This document shows positions 26,360-39,325 of a stretch of DNA of 64,000 nucleotides, one piece after another (the stretch's first letter is position 1; each line of letters starts with the position of its first letter). Origin of the DNA: Stomorhina lunata (lineage: Eukaryota > Arthropoda > Insecta > Diptera > Rhiniidae); assembly GCA_933228675.1 (NCBI GenBank), contig OW121744.1, positions 101,083,622 through 101,147,621 on the forward strand, given 5' to 3'. Below the pieces are notes generated by a model that was given only the letters and a program-made list of their open reading frames with translations, was not told the DNA's origin and searched no databases. Position numbers and translations under genes: made by a program.

Positions 26360-29088
26360 TTTAAAAAATTAAAATTTTGATAAAAAAAATTTCTAAAAAA
26401 AATTTCTATAGAAAAATTATGATAAAAAATTTTCATATAGAAAAATTTTGATAAAAAATTTTCTATAAAAAAAAAAATTGAAAAATTTTAATAAAAAGAT
26501 TTTTATAGAAAAATTTTAATAACAAATTTTCTAAAGAAAAATTTTGGTAAAATTTTTTTTAGAGAAAAATTTTTATAAAAAATTTGCTGTAGAAAAATTT
26601 TGATAAAAAATTTTTTGTAGAAAAATTTTTGTTCAAAAAATTTCAATAAAAAAAAATTTCTATAAAAAAAATTTTTGAACAAAAAAATTTTTGAACAAAA
26701 AAAAATTTCTATATAAAAATTTTTGATAAAAAATTTTATATAAAAGAATTTTTAATAAAAATTTTTATATATATAAAACAATGTTGATAAAAAATGTTCT
26801 ATAGAAAACTTTTGATATAAGATTTTCTATATAAAAATTTTTCATAACAAAATTTCTATAGAAAAATTTTTGAAAAAAAAAAATTCCCCATAGAAAAATA
26901 TTGATAAAAAAAAATTCCCCATAGAAAAATATTGATAAAAAATTGTCTATAAAAAAATTTTGATAAAAAACATTCTATAGAAAAATTTTTAAACAAAAAA
27001 AATTTTCTATAGAAAAATTTTTGAAGAAAAACATTTTTTATAGAAATATTTTTGAACAAAAAGAATTTTCTATATAAAATTTTTTCGTAAAAATTTTTCT
27101 ATAGAAAAATTTTGATAAGAAATTGTGATGAAAAATTATCTATAGAATAATTTTGATAAAAACTGTTCTATATAAAAATTGTTCTTAAAAAATTTTGATA
27201 GAAAAATTTTGATAAAAAACTTTCTATACAAAAATTTTGATAAAAATTTTGACAAAAAACTTTCTATAGAAAAATTTCGATAAAAAACTTTCTATAGAAA
27301 AATTTGGATACAAAATTTTCTATAGAAAAATTATGATAAAAAAATTTTCTATTAAAAAATTTTGATAAAAAATTTTCTATAGAAAAAATTAAGATAAAAA
27401 ATTTCTACACAAAAATTTTTGAAAAAAATTTTCTATAGAAAAATATTTAAAAAATAAATTTTCTATAGAAAATTGTGATAAAATATTTTCTATACAAAAA
27501 TTTTACTAAAAAAATTTTCTTTAGAAAAATTTTGACAAAAAATTTTCTATAGAAACATTTTGATAAAAAATTTTCTAGAGAAAAATGCTTATAAAATATT
27601 TTCAATAGAAAAATTTTTATAAAAAAAAAGTTTATATAAAATTTTCATAAAACATTTTCTATAGAAAAATTAAGTAAAAAAATTGTCTATAGAAAAATTT
27701 TAATAAAAGAATTTCTATAGAAAAATTTTTCATAAAAAGTTTTCTACATAAAAATTTTTCATAAAAAATTTTTTACATACAAATTTTTCAGAAAAAAATT
27801 TCTATACAAAAATTTTGAATATTTTCTATAGAAAAATTTTAATAAAAAATTGTCTATAGAAAAATTTTGATAAAAAATTTTCTATAGAAAAATTTTTCAA
27901 AAAAAATTTTCTATCGAAAAATTTTAATAAAAAAAATTTGAATCAAAATTTTCTATAGAAAAATTGTGATAAAAAATTTTCTATAGAAAAATTTTGATAA
28001 AAAATTTTCTAAAAAAATGTTGATAAAAAATTTTCTATATAAAAATTTTTTCATAAAAAATTTTCTGTAGCAAAAATTTTGATTAAAAATTTTTTATAGA
28101 AAAATTTTGATTAAAAATTTTCTATAGAAAAATTTTGATAAAAAATTTTCTATAGAAAAATTTTGATAAAAAATTTTCTATAGAAAAATTTTGATAAAAA
28201 ATTTTCTATAGAAAAGTTTTAATAAAAAATTTTCTATAGAAAAATTTTGATGTAAAATTTTCTATAGTAAAATTTTGATATAAAATTTTCTATATAAAAA
28301 TTTTGATAAAAAATATTCTATAGAAAAATATTAATAAAAAATTTTGATAAAAAATTTTCTATAGAAAAAATTAAGACAAAAAATAAAAAATTTTCTATAG
28401 AAAAATATTTAAAAAATTAATTTTCTATAGAAAATTGTGATAAAATATTTTCTACACAAAAATTTTAATAAAAAATATTCTTTAGATAGAAATTTTGTTA
28501 ACAAATTTTCTATTTTTCTATAGAAAATTTGCTTATAAAATATTTTTTATTGAAAATTTTCTATCAAAAATTTTCTATAGAAAACATTTGATAAAAAATT
28601 TTCTATAGAAAAATTTTAATAAAAATTTTCTATAGAAAAATTTTAATAAAAATTTTCTATAGAAAAATTTTGATAAGAAATTTTCTTTAGAAAAATTTTG
28701 ATAAGAAATTTTCGTTAGAAAAATTTTGATAAAAAATTTTCTATAGAAAAATTTTTGATAAAAAATTTTCTATAAAAAAAATTTGATAAAATATTTTCTA
28801 AATTAAAATTTTTCATAAAGAATTTTCTATAGAAAAATTTTGACAAAAAATCTTCTATAGAAAAATTTTGATAAGAAATTTTCTTTGGAAAATTTTTAAA
28901 GAAAAAAAAAGAATTTCTATATAACAATTTTTCATAAAAAATTTTCTATAGAAAAATTTTCTTGAAAAATTTTCATAGAAAAATTTTGATAAAAAATTTT
29001 GTGTAGAAAAATTTTTAATAAAAAATTTTCTACATAAAAATTTTTCATAAAAAATTTTCATTAGAAAAATTTTGATAAGAAATTTTCT
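26360..29088. repeat. AT-rich 28-bp array (palindromic-box family)
   Basis: The unit is TTTTCTATAGAAAA plus ATTTTGATAAAAAA, mostly 28 bp long in the better-preserved part (about 27900-28320), with 29-31 bp variants elsewhere. Copies with TTTTTCATAAAAAA or TTTTTGAACAAAAA spacers are mixed in. A local duplication repeats a block with AATTAAGA(C/T)AAAAAAT and TATTTAAAAAAT near 27385-27450 and 28360-28425. Confidence 0.9.
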
Positions 29089-29089
29089 A

Positions 29090-29620
29090 TGTTCCGTATA
29101 GAGACTTAGAGACATAATGACAGACATTCTTGATATTATCTGTCTAGTAGCAGTTTGTCTGGTCATAGTCTGTCTAGCCAATATGTAGATTAGATACATT
29201 CTGTCTTCATATATTCTGTCTAGTTATAGTTTGTCTAGTCATGGTCCATATAGTCTCAGTATATCGGGTTATAGTCTGAATAGTTATATTAGTCTAAATA
29301 GTTAGTTAGTCTGACTAGTCTTAGTATGAATTTTCATAGTCGGTATACTTATAGCATTTGTAGTTATTTATATGTCAGGTCTTAATTTGTCTAGTCATAG
29401 TCTGTATAGTTACTTCTGTCTAGATGTTATATGATAAGTCACATTTTGTCTGGTCACTGTCTGTCTAGTTATAGTTCACCTTACGATAGTCTTTCTAGTC
29501 AAAGTTCCCCTTTTCTTGGCAAGTAACAATCCATTTAGTCATAGTATTTCCAGTTATAGTCCACCTGTTCACAGTATGATCATTAAAAGTCTGACCTGAC
29601 TAAGAATTTTTGATTTGTTT
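29090..29620. repeat. Degenerate ~15-bp repeat, GTCTGTCTAGTCATA type
   Basis: A run of mutated copies of TAGTCATAGTCTGTC and relatives. It directly follows the AT-rich array. It is the same family as 31115-32715 but more degraded. Confidence 0.75.
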
Positions 29621-31114
29621 TAATGTTTGTCTTAGTCTAAAAAAGCCTTAGTCTGAGCCATAGGTTATGGCTTAGTTTTGGTATATTTCTTATTCTGGGT
29701 CTTATAATATGTCTTTGTGTCTCCTGTATTAAGAAATTTGTAAAATTTTTGACAATTTCTTAAATTTGTAGCAATTCCTTTAATATATTCCTTCTTCTTA
29801 ATGACTTTAAGTCCAATCATTTGAATAGACATTAATTAAAAATTTCCAAAATTTTTTTCTGCCTTTATTTCTTTCAGCCTAGAATTTAAATAAAATGACA
29901 TTCAAAAAGCCAAAATGAAGGCAAACCACAAGATGAAATAAAAAACAAATGATGAGCCCCAAAAAATAAGAAAAAAAACAGAAAAACTGAAAGAACATAA
30001 TATAATCCTCAGCAGCAGAAGCAATGAAAAATAAAACGCCTTTTGCTATATTATAGAAAATGTGGGATATTGTAGAGATACACCCGTTAAGGGAGCAATT
30101 ACAAAGTGTCTGAAAAGGAAACAATGAAATCAAGCATTTGATTACAATGTTGTTTAAATTAGACATAAGAGAAGGCGAAGATGATGTTGATGATGATGAC
30201 GACGAAGAAGGATAAATACAAGGACGAGTATGGAAAAATTTAACTACAGCCGAAAACGAATTATACAAAAACTTATATTTCAATTCATTTGATTTGAATC
30301 GTTCATTCGTTCGTTTGTGTATTCGTTCATTCTTATTATAAGAGAAAAACGCTCATAAAATGAAAAATTAAATAAAAGCACAAAGGACCAAATGAACCAT
30401 TAACAGCCATGAAACAAAAATGATTAAATGCAAATTAAAGATGTTAAGGATAAAGGGAAAAACAACTATAACAAACAACAAAAATCAATGATCAAAAGGA
30501 TGTTTAACAAAGACTAAAACCAAACAAGTTTTATGAACAATAAGGAAATGGAGGATTCAATTTTTTTCTTAGATGAATGACTGACTGACTGTGAACAAGA
30601 ACTTTATAGTATAATATCCACAAGGATTTAAGGAGTGAGAGAGAGTGTGTAATTTGTAAAATTATCCTTCGTTAAACAAGAATTAGCTTAGTTTTGTTGT
30701 CTTAACTTTTTCCCTTTAAAATCATAAAATTGAAATATGAAAATTAGCCAAAGTATGGCCACAATTAGTCAAGGCTGAGGAAATGGAAATTTTTAAATTG
30801 AAATAATTTAAAAATTTTTAAAGTTTACAAATCGAGTTGTATTGGAACTTTTTCATTAAGCACTAAAGTTTTTTCTTTGTGTTTAATAATTTAACTTATA
30901 TTTTTTATACTTAAGTTTTATGCCATGGCTCTGCTTTTATTTATAAAAGTACTTAATTTTAAAGACCTTTTAATTTTTATCTTTTAACAAAAATCTTAAA
31001 GTTATTTTTTTTTTCTCTTAAAAATCTACACTAACAGTGGCAATACTGGTTCATCAAATTCATTGTCAGATCTAGTTTAATGCTCTTAAATATATAGAAT
31101 TCTAATATTCAAAA
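29621..31114. other. Unique intronic sequence
   Basis: No element recognised. A 134-codon minus-strand frame (29879-30283) is hydrophobic, with a serine run from an ATC/GAT microsatellite near 30175-30215, and looks like chance. A GAGTGAGAGAGAGTGTGT patch lies near 30630. Confidence 0.5.
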
Positions 31115-32715
31115 GTCATAGTCATATTCCGTGCAGTCACTTTTGATTGGTTGTCTGTCTGGTTATTATCTGTCTGTTTATTGTCTGTCTGTTTATTGTC
31201 TGTCTGGTTATTGTCTGTCTGACTATTGTCTGTCTAGCTTTTGTCTGTTTGATCATAGTCGCTCTAATCATAATCTTTGTAGTAAAATTTTGCCTAGTAA
31301 TAGTCTGTCTGCAAATAGTCAATCTAATCATAATTTGTGTAGACATAGTTCGTCTGGTGATAGCCTACCTAGTCATTGGCTATCTAGTCATAGTATGTCC
31401 TACTCTAGTCTATTTTGTCAAAGTCTGTCTAGTTAGCATAGCCATAATCACGGCAATCACTTATGCTTAATAGTCTGTCAAGTTTTTGTCTGTCTGGGCA
31501 TTGTCTTCCTAGTTTTTGTCTGTCAGGTCATAGACGCTCTAGTCATAGCCTTTTTGCCTAAATTCTACCTTGAAATAGTCTGGCTGGTAACAGTCTATCT
31601 AATACTTATCTGTCCAGATATAGTTTGTTTGCCGATAGTCTGTCTAGTCATTGTCTATCTAATCATTGGCTATCAAGTCGTAGTCTGTGCCACTAGTCTA
31701 TTAGATCAAAGTCTTTCTAGTCGGTATAACCATAATCCCTGCAATAACTTCTGCTTGATAGTCTGCCAAGTTTTTTGTCTGTCTGGTCATTGTCTGTCTG
31801 TTCATAGTTGCTTTAGTCATAGTTTTTCTGGCCAAATTCTGCCTAGTAATAGCCTTTCTGGTAATAGTCTATCTAATCATAATCTGCCCAGACATAGTTT
31901 GTCTGGTGACAGTCTGTCTAGTCATTGTATATCCAATCACTGGCTGTCAAGTCGTAGTCTGTAAGTCTCTAAGCCTATTTAGTCAAAGTCTGTCTAGTCA
32001 GCATAGCCATAATTCCTGCAATCTCTACTGCTTGATAGTCAATTAAGTTTTTGTCTGTTTGGTCATTGTCTGTCTAGTTTTGTCTGTCTTAGTCATTCTG
32101 GCAAAATTATGGCTAGTAATAGTATGTCTGGTAATAGTCAATCTTATCATAATATGTCAAGACATAATTTTCTGGTGATAGTCTGTTTTGTCGAAGTTTG
32201 CCCTACTCTAGTCTATTAAGTCAAAGTCTGTCGGCTCATAGTCTGTCTTGTCATAGTCTGTCTAGTCATAGTCTGTCTGGTCATATTATATCTCAACATA
32301 GTCGGCCTAGACACAGTCTATCTAGTCATTGATTGTTTAATTATATTAAGTTTGTCTAATCTGTCTAGTCAAAGTCTGTCCTGTAAAAGTTTGTCTCGTC
32401 ATAGTCCAACATGACCATTCTGTCTTATATGTCATTGTTTATTTAGTCATAGTCTGTCTTATCTCTTTGTCTAGTCATAGGCTATCTAATAATATTATGT
32501 CTAGTCATAGTCTGTCCTGTTATAATTTGTCTGGATATAATCCCATCTGGCTAATCTGTCTGTTTAGTCTTGGTCTTTTTAGTTAAAGTTTATCAAGTCG
32601 TATTCTATCCAGTCAAAGGATGTCCAAAAATAGACTGTCAAGAGATAATCTCTCACAGTTAGTCGAAAGCTAATCTGTCTACTCTAAATCTGTCTGGTCA
32701 TTGTCTGTCTACCAA
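31115..32715. repeat. ~15-bp satellite with ~280-bp higher-order repeats
   Basis: The basic word is GTCTGTCTAGTCATA, heavily mutated. A marker phrase, CATAATCCCTGCAAT (variants ATCACGGCAAT, ATTCCTGCAAT) followed by CTGCTTGATAGTCTG, recurs near 31443, 31731 and 32008. The array is therefore built of blocks about 275-290 bp long, each with many 15-bp subunits. Valine/cysteine- or serine/leucine-rich frames here are repeat-encoded. Confidence 0.85.
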
Positions 32716-33469
32716 GTAGTACCCCGTTACTTCGTCTTACCCCGTTATAAGCTTCCAAAATTTGTTTTCTTTAATATCCTCCAATTCTTTTCCATTATTT
32801 TCTTATTTTTTTTTCATATCCTCAAAGTTAAATTGCTTAAACTCATCCATACAGCTGCCAATGACTAGTAATACTTAAACTTCATCCTTCATTCTTGTTC
32901 TTGTTTTATGTTTCGCTTTGGTAAAATAGTTTTGAACATGTTTTTGCTAGTCTTCAGTTTAAGCAAAGAAAACGCAGGAAAAGTGTTGAAAAGTTTTGTA
33001 TGATGCTGCTGCTGCTTTGGCATATTTTGAAAGTTATATCAGCGACAAAATACTTCTCCTCCCATCTATTCACAGAAATTGTTCGCAAAAGAATAAAAAT
33101 TCTTTAAAAAAAATAAGTTTGCCAAATATTGGCTAAAAGAAAATTAAGTAGGAGGAACAAAAGAAAAAAAAAAAAAAAACTGTAAGACATATGAAATTGA
33201 AGAAAAGTTAATAAGCGCTACGGGAAAAGTTTAATCAGGGAATTGTCATGGTTCTGTATGAATCTCTGTATATTCTATTTTATATATAGCTAAGCTCCAG
33301 TAAATATTTTAGCTAAAGCCATTTTAAAAGTTCTAGTCGTAGCTCTAGTCCATAGCTAAAGTCATAACCCTACTCACAGTTTCGATTCTTATAATATTTA
33401 GTCATTTGTAAAAAGTATTGCATACTTCAGGGGTTTCGTTTGATTTTTAATAGAATTGTCTACCAAATG
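32716..33469. other. Unique intronic sequence
   Basis: No exon recognised. An A-rich run (33164-33179) and a few decayed TAGTC-type words near 33335-33375 are the only structure seen. Confidence 0.5.
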
Positions 33470-34262
33470 TCTTTAGCCAACTTTTCTATAGTAAATATTT
33501 TTTATCTTCATGTTTTCTATAGTCAAGTCTTCCTACGGTCAACTTTTCTATAGTAAATTTTTCTTATCGTCTACTTTTCTCTAATAAAGTCTTCCTATCG
33601 TCAACTTTTCTATAGTAAGTCTTGCTTTTTATAGCTAAGTCTTTCTATCGTCAACTTTTCTATAGTAAAGTCTTCCTATCGTCAACTTTTCTATAGTAAA
33701 GTCTTCCTATCGTCAACTTTTCTATAGTAAAGTCTTCCTATCGTCAAATTTTCTATAGTAAAGTCTTCCTATCGTCAACTTTTCTATAGTAAAGTCTTCC
33801 TATCGTCAACTTTTTTATAGTAAAGTCTTTCTATCGTCAACTTTTCTATAGTAAAGTCTTCCTGTCGTCAACTTTTCTATAGTAAAGTCTTCCTATCGTC
33901 AACTTTTCTATAGTAAAGTCTTTCTATCATCAACTTTTCTATAGTAAAGTCTTCCTATCGTCAACTTTTCTATAGTAAAGTCTTCCTATCGTCCACTTTT
34001 CTATAGTAAGTCTTCCTATCGTCATTTTTTCTATAGTAAAGTCTTCCTATCGTCAACTTTTCTATAGTAAAGTCTTCCTATCGTCAATTTTTCTATAGTA
34101 AAATCTTCCTGTTGTCAACTTTTCTATAGTAAAGTTTTCTGTCGTCAACTTTTCTATAGTTAAGTCTTCCTGTGGTCAACTTTTCTATAGTAGAGCCTTT
34201 CTATTGTGAACTTTTCTATGGTAAAATTTTCCCATCGTCAACTTTTCTTTAGCAAAGCTCAT
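33470..34262. repeat. 31-bp satellite, TATCGTCAA spacer, TAGTAAAG box (first block)
   Basis: About 25 units of CTTTTCTATAGTAAAG plus TCTTCCTATCGTCAA, 31 bp. Compared with the 9205 array the box carries an A-to-T change that breaks the perfect palindrome. Edge units are diverged and some lack a few bases (33600-33645, 34000). Confidence 0.95.
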
Positions 34263-35485
34263 TTTATGACCAAGTTTTTTAAGACTATCTCATGTCGCAA
34301 ACCCTTTAAAAGCCTTAAAATACCTATTTTTGCAAATCTTTTATTTTAATCCCTGAAAAATTTTCCAAAATTACCCAATAGTTTGCTAACGATATGTTTG
34401 CAACTTCTTTAAGAAAATTGTTTCAAAAAAAAAACCTTATAGAAAGAAAAACTTTAATTTTTAAACACAATTTCCATAAAAGCAAAGATTTCCTCTTACA
34501 GATAAATTTGACATTTTTTGTCAGTTGCTCTTCTGCCTTCAATTCCAGACAAACAATTAAACTTTGTTGCAATCGTTTTGTTAAGACCAAAATAAAAGGT
34601 ACAAAGATTTATAAATATTAAAAGTACTAGTTAAAACTGAAATAATCAAAATGTATTGGTAGGTACTTAAAACGTAAGCCAAGGTATTATTATGATAATA
34701 TTTTGTTAGGACTACTTTTGCTTCAAATATGTTTCTTTTTTTCGACCGACATTCTTTTGCTCGTTACCAACTTCTTCTTCAGAAATTGTGAAAAATTTCC
34801 AATTTAGTCAATAACAGCCTGGGTGTAGCCTGGGATTATTCCAAAAGAAAAACTAAAGCAATTTTCTGTGTAAGAGTCTGGGTGTGTGTGTGAAGGAGCG
34901 ACTATGTATGAGTATGAAGTTAGTTTACAACAAAACATGTTTGTTAACAATCTGGCAAAACAGGACAACTTAACAAAAGTGTTTTTGTTGTTATTGCTTT
35001 TGATGCTATTGTTGTTGCTGTTGTTGTGCATAACTTTAGGGATTACAACAACTCAACAACCGATAATATGCAGACTCACAACTTAAATCTTCCGAAGCTA
35101 TAAACAGACTTATACAGTTTTTAGTCTTTTGGAATTGGTTCGTTGGACGGATGAATGAATGAATGAATGGAGCAAATGGATAGACGGTTCTTTTTGGAAG
35201 TTTGTCTTCATGTTTCTGCTACATTTTGTTGCCATCAATTGAATTGATTCGAGCTAGCAAATAATGAATAAAGGCACAAATCTTTGTATCTCATCTTGTA
35301 GAAGCTTAAATTGAAAACGTATCACAGTTTATTTCTTTTTTATTCGAATGCTTAATAAGAAAATTGTGTAATATTAAGATTGGGTTTGATATAAAGTAGG
35401 TGGCAAACTCTGTAGTTATAGATTCATTTTGTTAAATAGTTTTAATCCATGAAGGGTGAAGATAAGCAATTACATCCCAAAGTTG
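34263..35485. other. Unique intronic sequence between satellite blocks
   Basis: No element recognised. Contains a TTG/TTA trinucleotide-like patch (34985-35030) and a GAAT run (35152-35168). Confidence 0.5.
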
Positions 35486-36414
35486 TAAAGTCTTCCTAAC
35501 GTCAACTTTTCTATAGTAAAGTCTTCCAATCGTCAACTTTTCTATAGTAAAGTCTTCCTATTGTCAACCTTTCTATTCTAAAGTCTTCCTATACGCATCT
35601 TTTCTATAGTAAAGTCTTCCTATCGTCAACTTTTCTATAGTAAAGTCTTCCAATCGTCAACTTTTCTATAGTAAAGTCTTCCTATCGTCAACTTTTCTAT
35701 AGTAAAGTCTTCCTATCGTCAACTTTTCTATAGTAAAGTCTTCCTATCGTCAACTTTTCTATAGTGAAGTCTTCCTATCGTCAACTTTTCTATAGTAAAG
35801 TCTTCCTATCGTCAACTTTTCTACAGTAAAGTCTTCCTATCGTCAACTTTTCTATAGTAAAGTCTTCCTATCGTTAACTTTTCTATAGTAAAGTTTTCCT
35901 ATCGTCAACTTTTCTATAGTAAAGTCTTCCTATCGTCAACCTTTCGATAGTAAAGTCTTCCTATCGTCAACTTTTCTGTAGCAAAGTCTTCCTATCGTCA
36001 ACTTTTCTATAGTAAAGTCTTCCTATCGTCAACTTTTCTATAGTAAAGTCTTCCTATCGTCAACTTTTCTATAGTAAAGTCTTCCTATCGTCAACTTTTC
36101 TATAGTAAAGTCTTCCTATCGTCAACTTTTCTATAGTAAAGTCTTCCTATCGTCAACTTTTCTATAGTAAAGTCTTCCTATCGTCAACTTTTCTATAGTA
36201 AAGTCTTCCTATCGTCAACTTTTCTATAGTAAAGTCTTCCTATCGTCAACTTTTCTATAGTAAAGTCTTCCTATCGTCAACTTTTCTATAGTAAAGTCTT
36301 CCTATCGTCAACTTTTCTATAGTAAAGTCTTCCTATCGTCAACTTTTCTATAGTAAAGTCTTCCTATCGTCAACTTTTCTATAGTAAAGTCTTCCTATCG
36401 TCAACTTTTCTATA
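35486..36414. repeat. 31-bp satellite, TATCGTCAA spacer, TAGTAAAG box (second block)
   Basis: About 30 units of the same type as 33470-34262. The right half (36000-36410) consists of nearly identical copies and ends abruptly at TATAAAAATATAT. The first unit still has CTAACGTCAA, as in the 9205 array. Confidence 0.97.
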
Positions 36415-37346
36415 AAAATATATATTTTACCCCATAGTGCATGTAAATCATTGACAAAAATCTTTTAAAAATTATCCAATTAAAATTTGTGTTTATTTAT
36501 TAATGCTTTTATTCTATCACTGTTTTTTTATTCAAAAAATCTATTTTTTTAGTTCTCGACTAGACTTAAGTCCTTAGGGTCCTCAGGGTGTTAAGGGAAA
36601 ATGAGTTTCTTAAACAAAAGCAAATAGTAGAAAAGTGTTTGTCAAGCGAGCATTGGTAATTTTCTCTATGGTAAGATTTAAATTGATTGCATATCCATGT
36701 CTATTTTTTTGTAAAGTTTTGCTTCTACGATCATCCAAAATTTTTTACTTTTTTTGCTAAGACCTTTTTTATTACATATTTTTAAGACTGTCTGCTTTTG
36801 ACTGTGTGTATGTGTGTGTGTGTAGAATTGTAAGAACTTTGAGTAAAATGTATTTGCAAATTGTTATAAAGAAAATAATGCATTTAATCGTATAAAATTT
36901 TCAAGTTCGACAAACAATTTCAATGTCGTTGTTGTTTTGCCTGTTTTCTATATAAAGAATAAACAAAATAGTTCTAGGTTGGGGAACAGGAGCCAGAAAA
37001 TTCTGCTTTACATCTAAAATGCATATACAAAATCCTTCTTATTGCTAAAGCCAAAACAGGAAATTCATTATTTGCCGTTTTTTCTTTGGTGAGGAATGAA
37101 AGTAAGCAAGAAATGAATAAAATTTCGAAATAAAATGAAGAAATTTAAAATGAAATCAGGAGACGATGAATAAAGTTTAACGACAATGCCTTGGTATCAT
37201 CATCAAACTATAACAGGAAAAAGGAAGTACATTCACTTGCACACTGGCAAATGCTAAACAAACACATGCACACATACACTCAGAATATCCCCACTAGCAT
37301 TTTCTAGGGCGAAAGCATAGAAAACTTGAGTTAATACAAGTTAAAG
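36415..37346. other. Unique intronic sequence between satellite blocks
   Basis: Contains a short TG run (36803-36824). No exon or element recognised. Confidence 0.5.
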
Positions 37347-38545
37347 AATTGTCTTTCTAAAGTAGACTTCCTATTGTCAACTTTTCTATAGTAAAGTCTT
37401 TCTAATGTCAATTTTTCTACAGTAAAGTCTTCCTATCGTCAAATTTTCTATACTAAAGTCTTCCTTTCGTCAACTTTTCTATAGTAAAGTCTTCCTATCG
37501 TCAAATTTTCTATAGTAAAGTCTTCCTATCGTCAACTTTTCTATAGTAAAGTCTTCCTATCGTCAACTTTTCTAAAGTAAATTCTTCTTATCGTCAGCTT
37601 TTCTATAGTAAAGTCTTCATATCGTCAACTTTTCTATAGTAAAGTCTTCTTACCGTCAACTTTTGTATAGTAAAGTCTTCCTACCGTCAACTTTTCTATA
37701 GTAAAGTCTTTCTACCATCAACTTTTCTATAGTAAAGTCTTCCTACCGTCAACTTTTCTATAGTAAATTCTTCCTATCGTCAACTTTTCTATATTAAAGT
37801 CTTCCTATCGTCATCTTTTCTATAGTAATGTCTTAATATCGTCAACTTTTCTATAGTAAAGTCTTCCTATCGTCAACTTTTCTATAGTAAAGCCTTCCTA
37901 TCGTCAACTTTTCTATAGTAAAGTCTTCCTATCGTTAACTTTTCTATAGTAAAGTGTTCCTGTCGTCAACTTTTCTATAGTAAAGTCCTCGTATCATCAA
38001 CTTTTCTGTAGTAAAGTCTTCCTATCGTCAACTTTTCTATAGTAAAGTCTTCCTATCGTCAACTTTTCTATAGTAAAGTCTTCCTATCGTCAACTTTTCT
38101 ATAGTAAAGTCTTCCTATCGTCAACTTTTCTATAGTAAAGTCTTCCTATCGTCAACTTTTCTATAGTAAAGTCTTCCTATCGTCAACTTTTCTATAGTAA
38201 AGTCTTCCTATCGTCAACTTTTCTATAGTAAAGTCTTCCTATCGTCAACTTTTCTATAGTAAAGTCTTCCTATCGTCAACTTTTCTATAGTTAAGTCTTC
38301 CTATCGTCAACTTTTCTATAGTAAAGTCTTCCTATCTTCAACTTTTCTATAGTAAAGTCTTTCTATCGTCAACTTTTCTATAGAAATGTCTCCTTAAAGT
38401 CAACTTTTCTATAGAAATGTTCTAGTAACCTCAACTTTTCTATAGAAATGTCTTCCTATCGTCAACTTTTCTATTGAAATGTCTTCCTAGTATTAGTTTT
38501 TCTGTAGAAATGTCTTCCTATCATCAACTTTCCAACAGAAAGCTG
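37347..38545. repeat. 31-bp satellite, TATCGTCAA spacer, TAGTAAAG box (third block)
   Basis: About 38 units. The middle (38010-38330) is homogeneous. The right edge changes to CTATAGAAATG, the same edge variant seen at both ends of the 9205 array. TACCGTCAA variants are clustered at 37640-37760. Confidence 0.97.
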
Positions 38546-39325
38546 TTTTTGTTGTAGTTTTTATCCAAAAGACTTCCTCTCACAACTTTTTGAAGAAAAC
38601 TCATCTTGAGGTTACTTTTATGACTCGCCCTTTTTAATATGCAACCGTATTCTTATATAAATACTTCAAGGGATACAAAACTGTGATTGTATGTTAGTGA
38701 TTGTGTGTTAGCGACATTAGAAAAAGTGAAGCCAAACGCATCAATTGACACACAATCATCCAAACTGTCTTTAAAGTCAACAATACCAGGATGTTTATAC
38801 GTCTAAGCTGGAAGGAGAGACTAAATCCTCTTAAGTTTCATTTGCTTTATGTTTGGGTACAAATTTTAAAGAAGTGCGACAAAAGAGAAAAATCGGAATA
38901 GGTCTTCGAAAAAAGGTGGGAAAATGTGTAGAGGAAAAGGCGAAAAAGATATGGGAGGAACGATGGGAAAGTGTAAAAAATTTTAGTCTAGATTGTTTGC
39001 ATTAATTTTATGTGTACGAGTATGTTTGACGGCAAAAGGTATCTAAAGAACGAAATAAAAACATCATGAAGTTCTAAAAGTTTTTAGTTTTTTGTTTGTT
39101 CGTTGTTGCTGTAATGAGCAAGTAAATGGATTAATGCTGTTTGTGACGCGGCTTAATCCATGAGGGGATTATAAGAGCCAGACAAAGTAAATTAAGTTGA
39201 CAAAAAGACATACAAAAAACGATGATAGAGAAATGCTGTTAAACAAAAAACTTAGAGGTAAGAGACATTGATAATGATATTGGTAGAGTTCATTGTTAGC
39301 TAAAGTTCTAAGATTAATTGCTTAC
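38546..39325 (-). other. Start of the 30.7-kb intron (donor side)
   Basis: Contains the donor GTAAGC (complement of 39325 downwards) directly after AAAG. The rest is unique AT-rich sequence with no frame of interest. Confidence 0.5.

Larger units (their letters stand above)
8602..39325 (-). other. Putative 30.7-kb intron packed with satellites
   Basis: This stretch runs from the consensus donor GTAAGC after the glycine-rich exon (39325 downwards) to the acceptor at 8602. Both sites are phase 0 and on the minus strand. I saw no convincing coding exon inside, but a small one could be missed. It holds arrays at 9205, 11140, 11976, 15310, 18610, 26360, 29090, 31115, 33470, 35486 and 37347 and a transposon block at 22330-25075. 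If the last exon belongs to another gene, this is intergenic DNA instead. Confidence 0.6.

Noticed and set aside
29879..30283. 134-codon minus-strand hydrophobic frame
   Set aside because: Serine run comes from a trinucleotide repeat and the rest is AT-driven phenylalanine/leucine. No acceptor or donor fits and no family is recognised.
31131..31964. Valine/cysteine-rich and serine-rich frames of 101-136 codons
   Set aside because: Generated by the degenerate 15-bp satellite.
34804..35086. Overlapping small frames on both strands
   Set aside because: Created by a TTG/AAC trinucleotide patch; no domain.
39314..39325. Use of V-S-N and TAA as the C-terminus of the glycine-rich protein
   Set aside because: Possible, but these codons overlap a strong donor (AAAG-GTAAGC), and a phase-compatible chitin-binding exon exists downstream, so I prefer splicing. 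Transcript data would decide.
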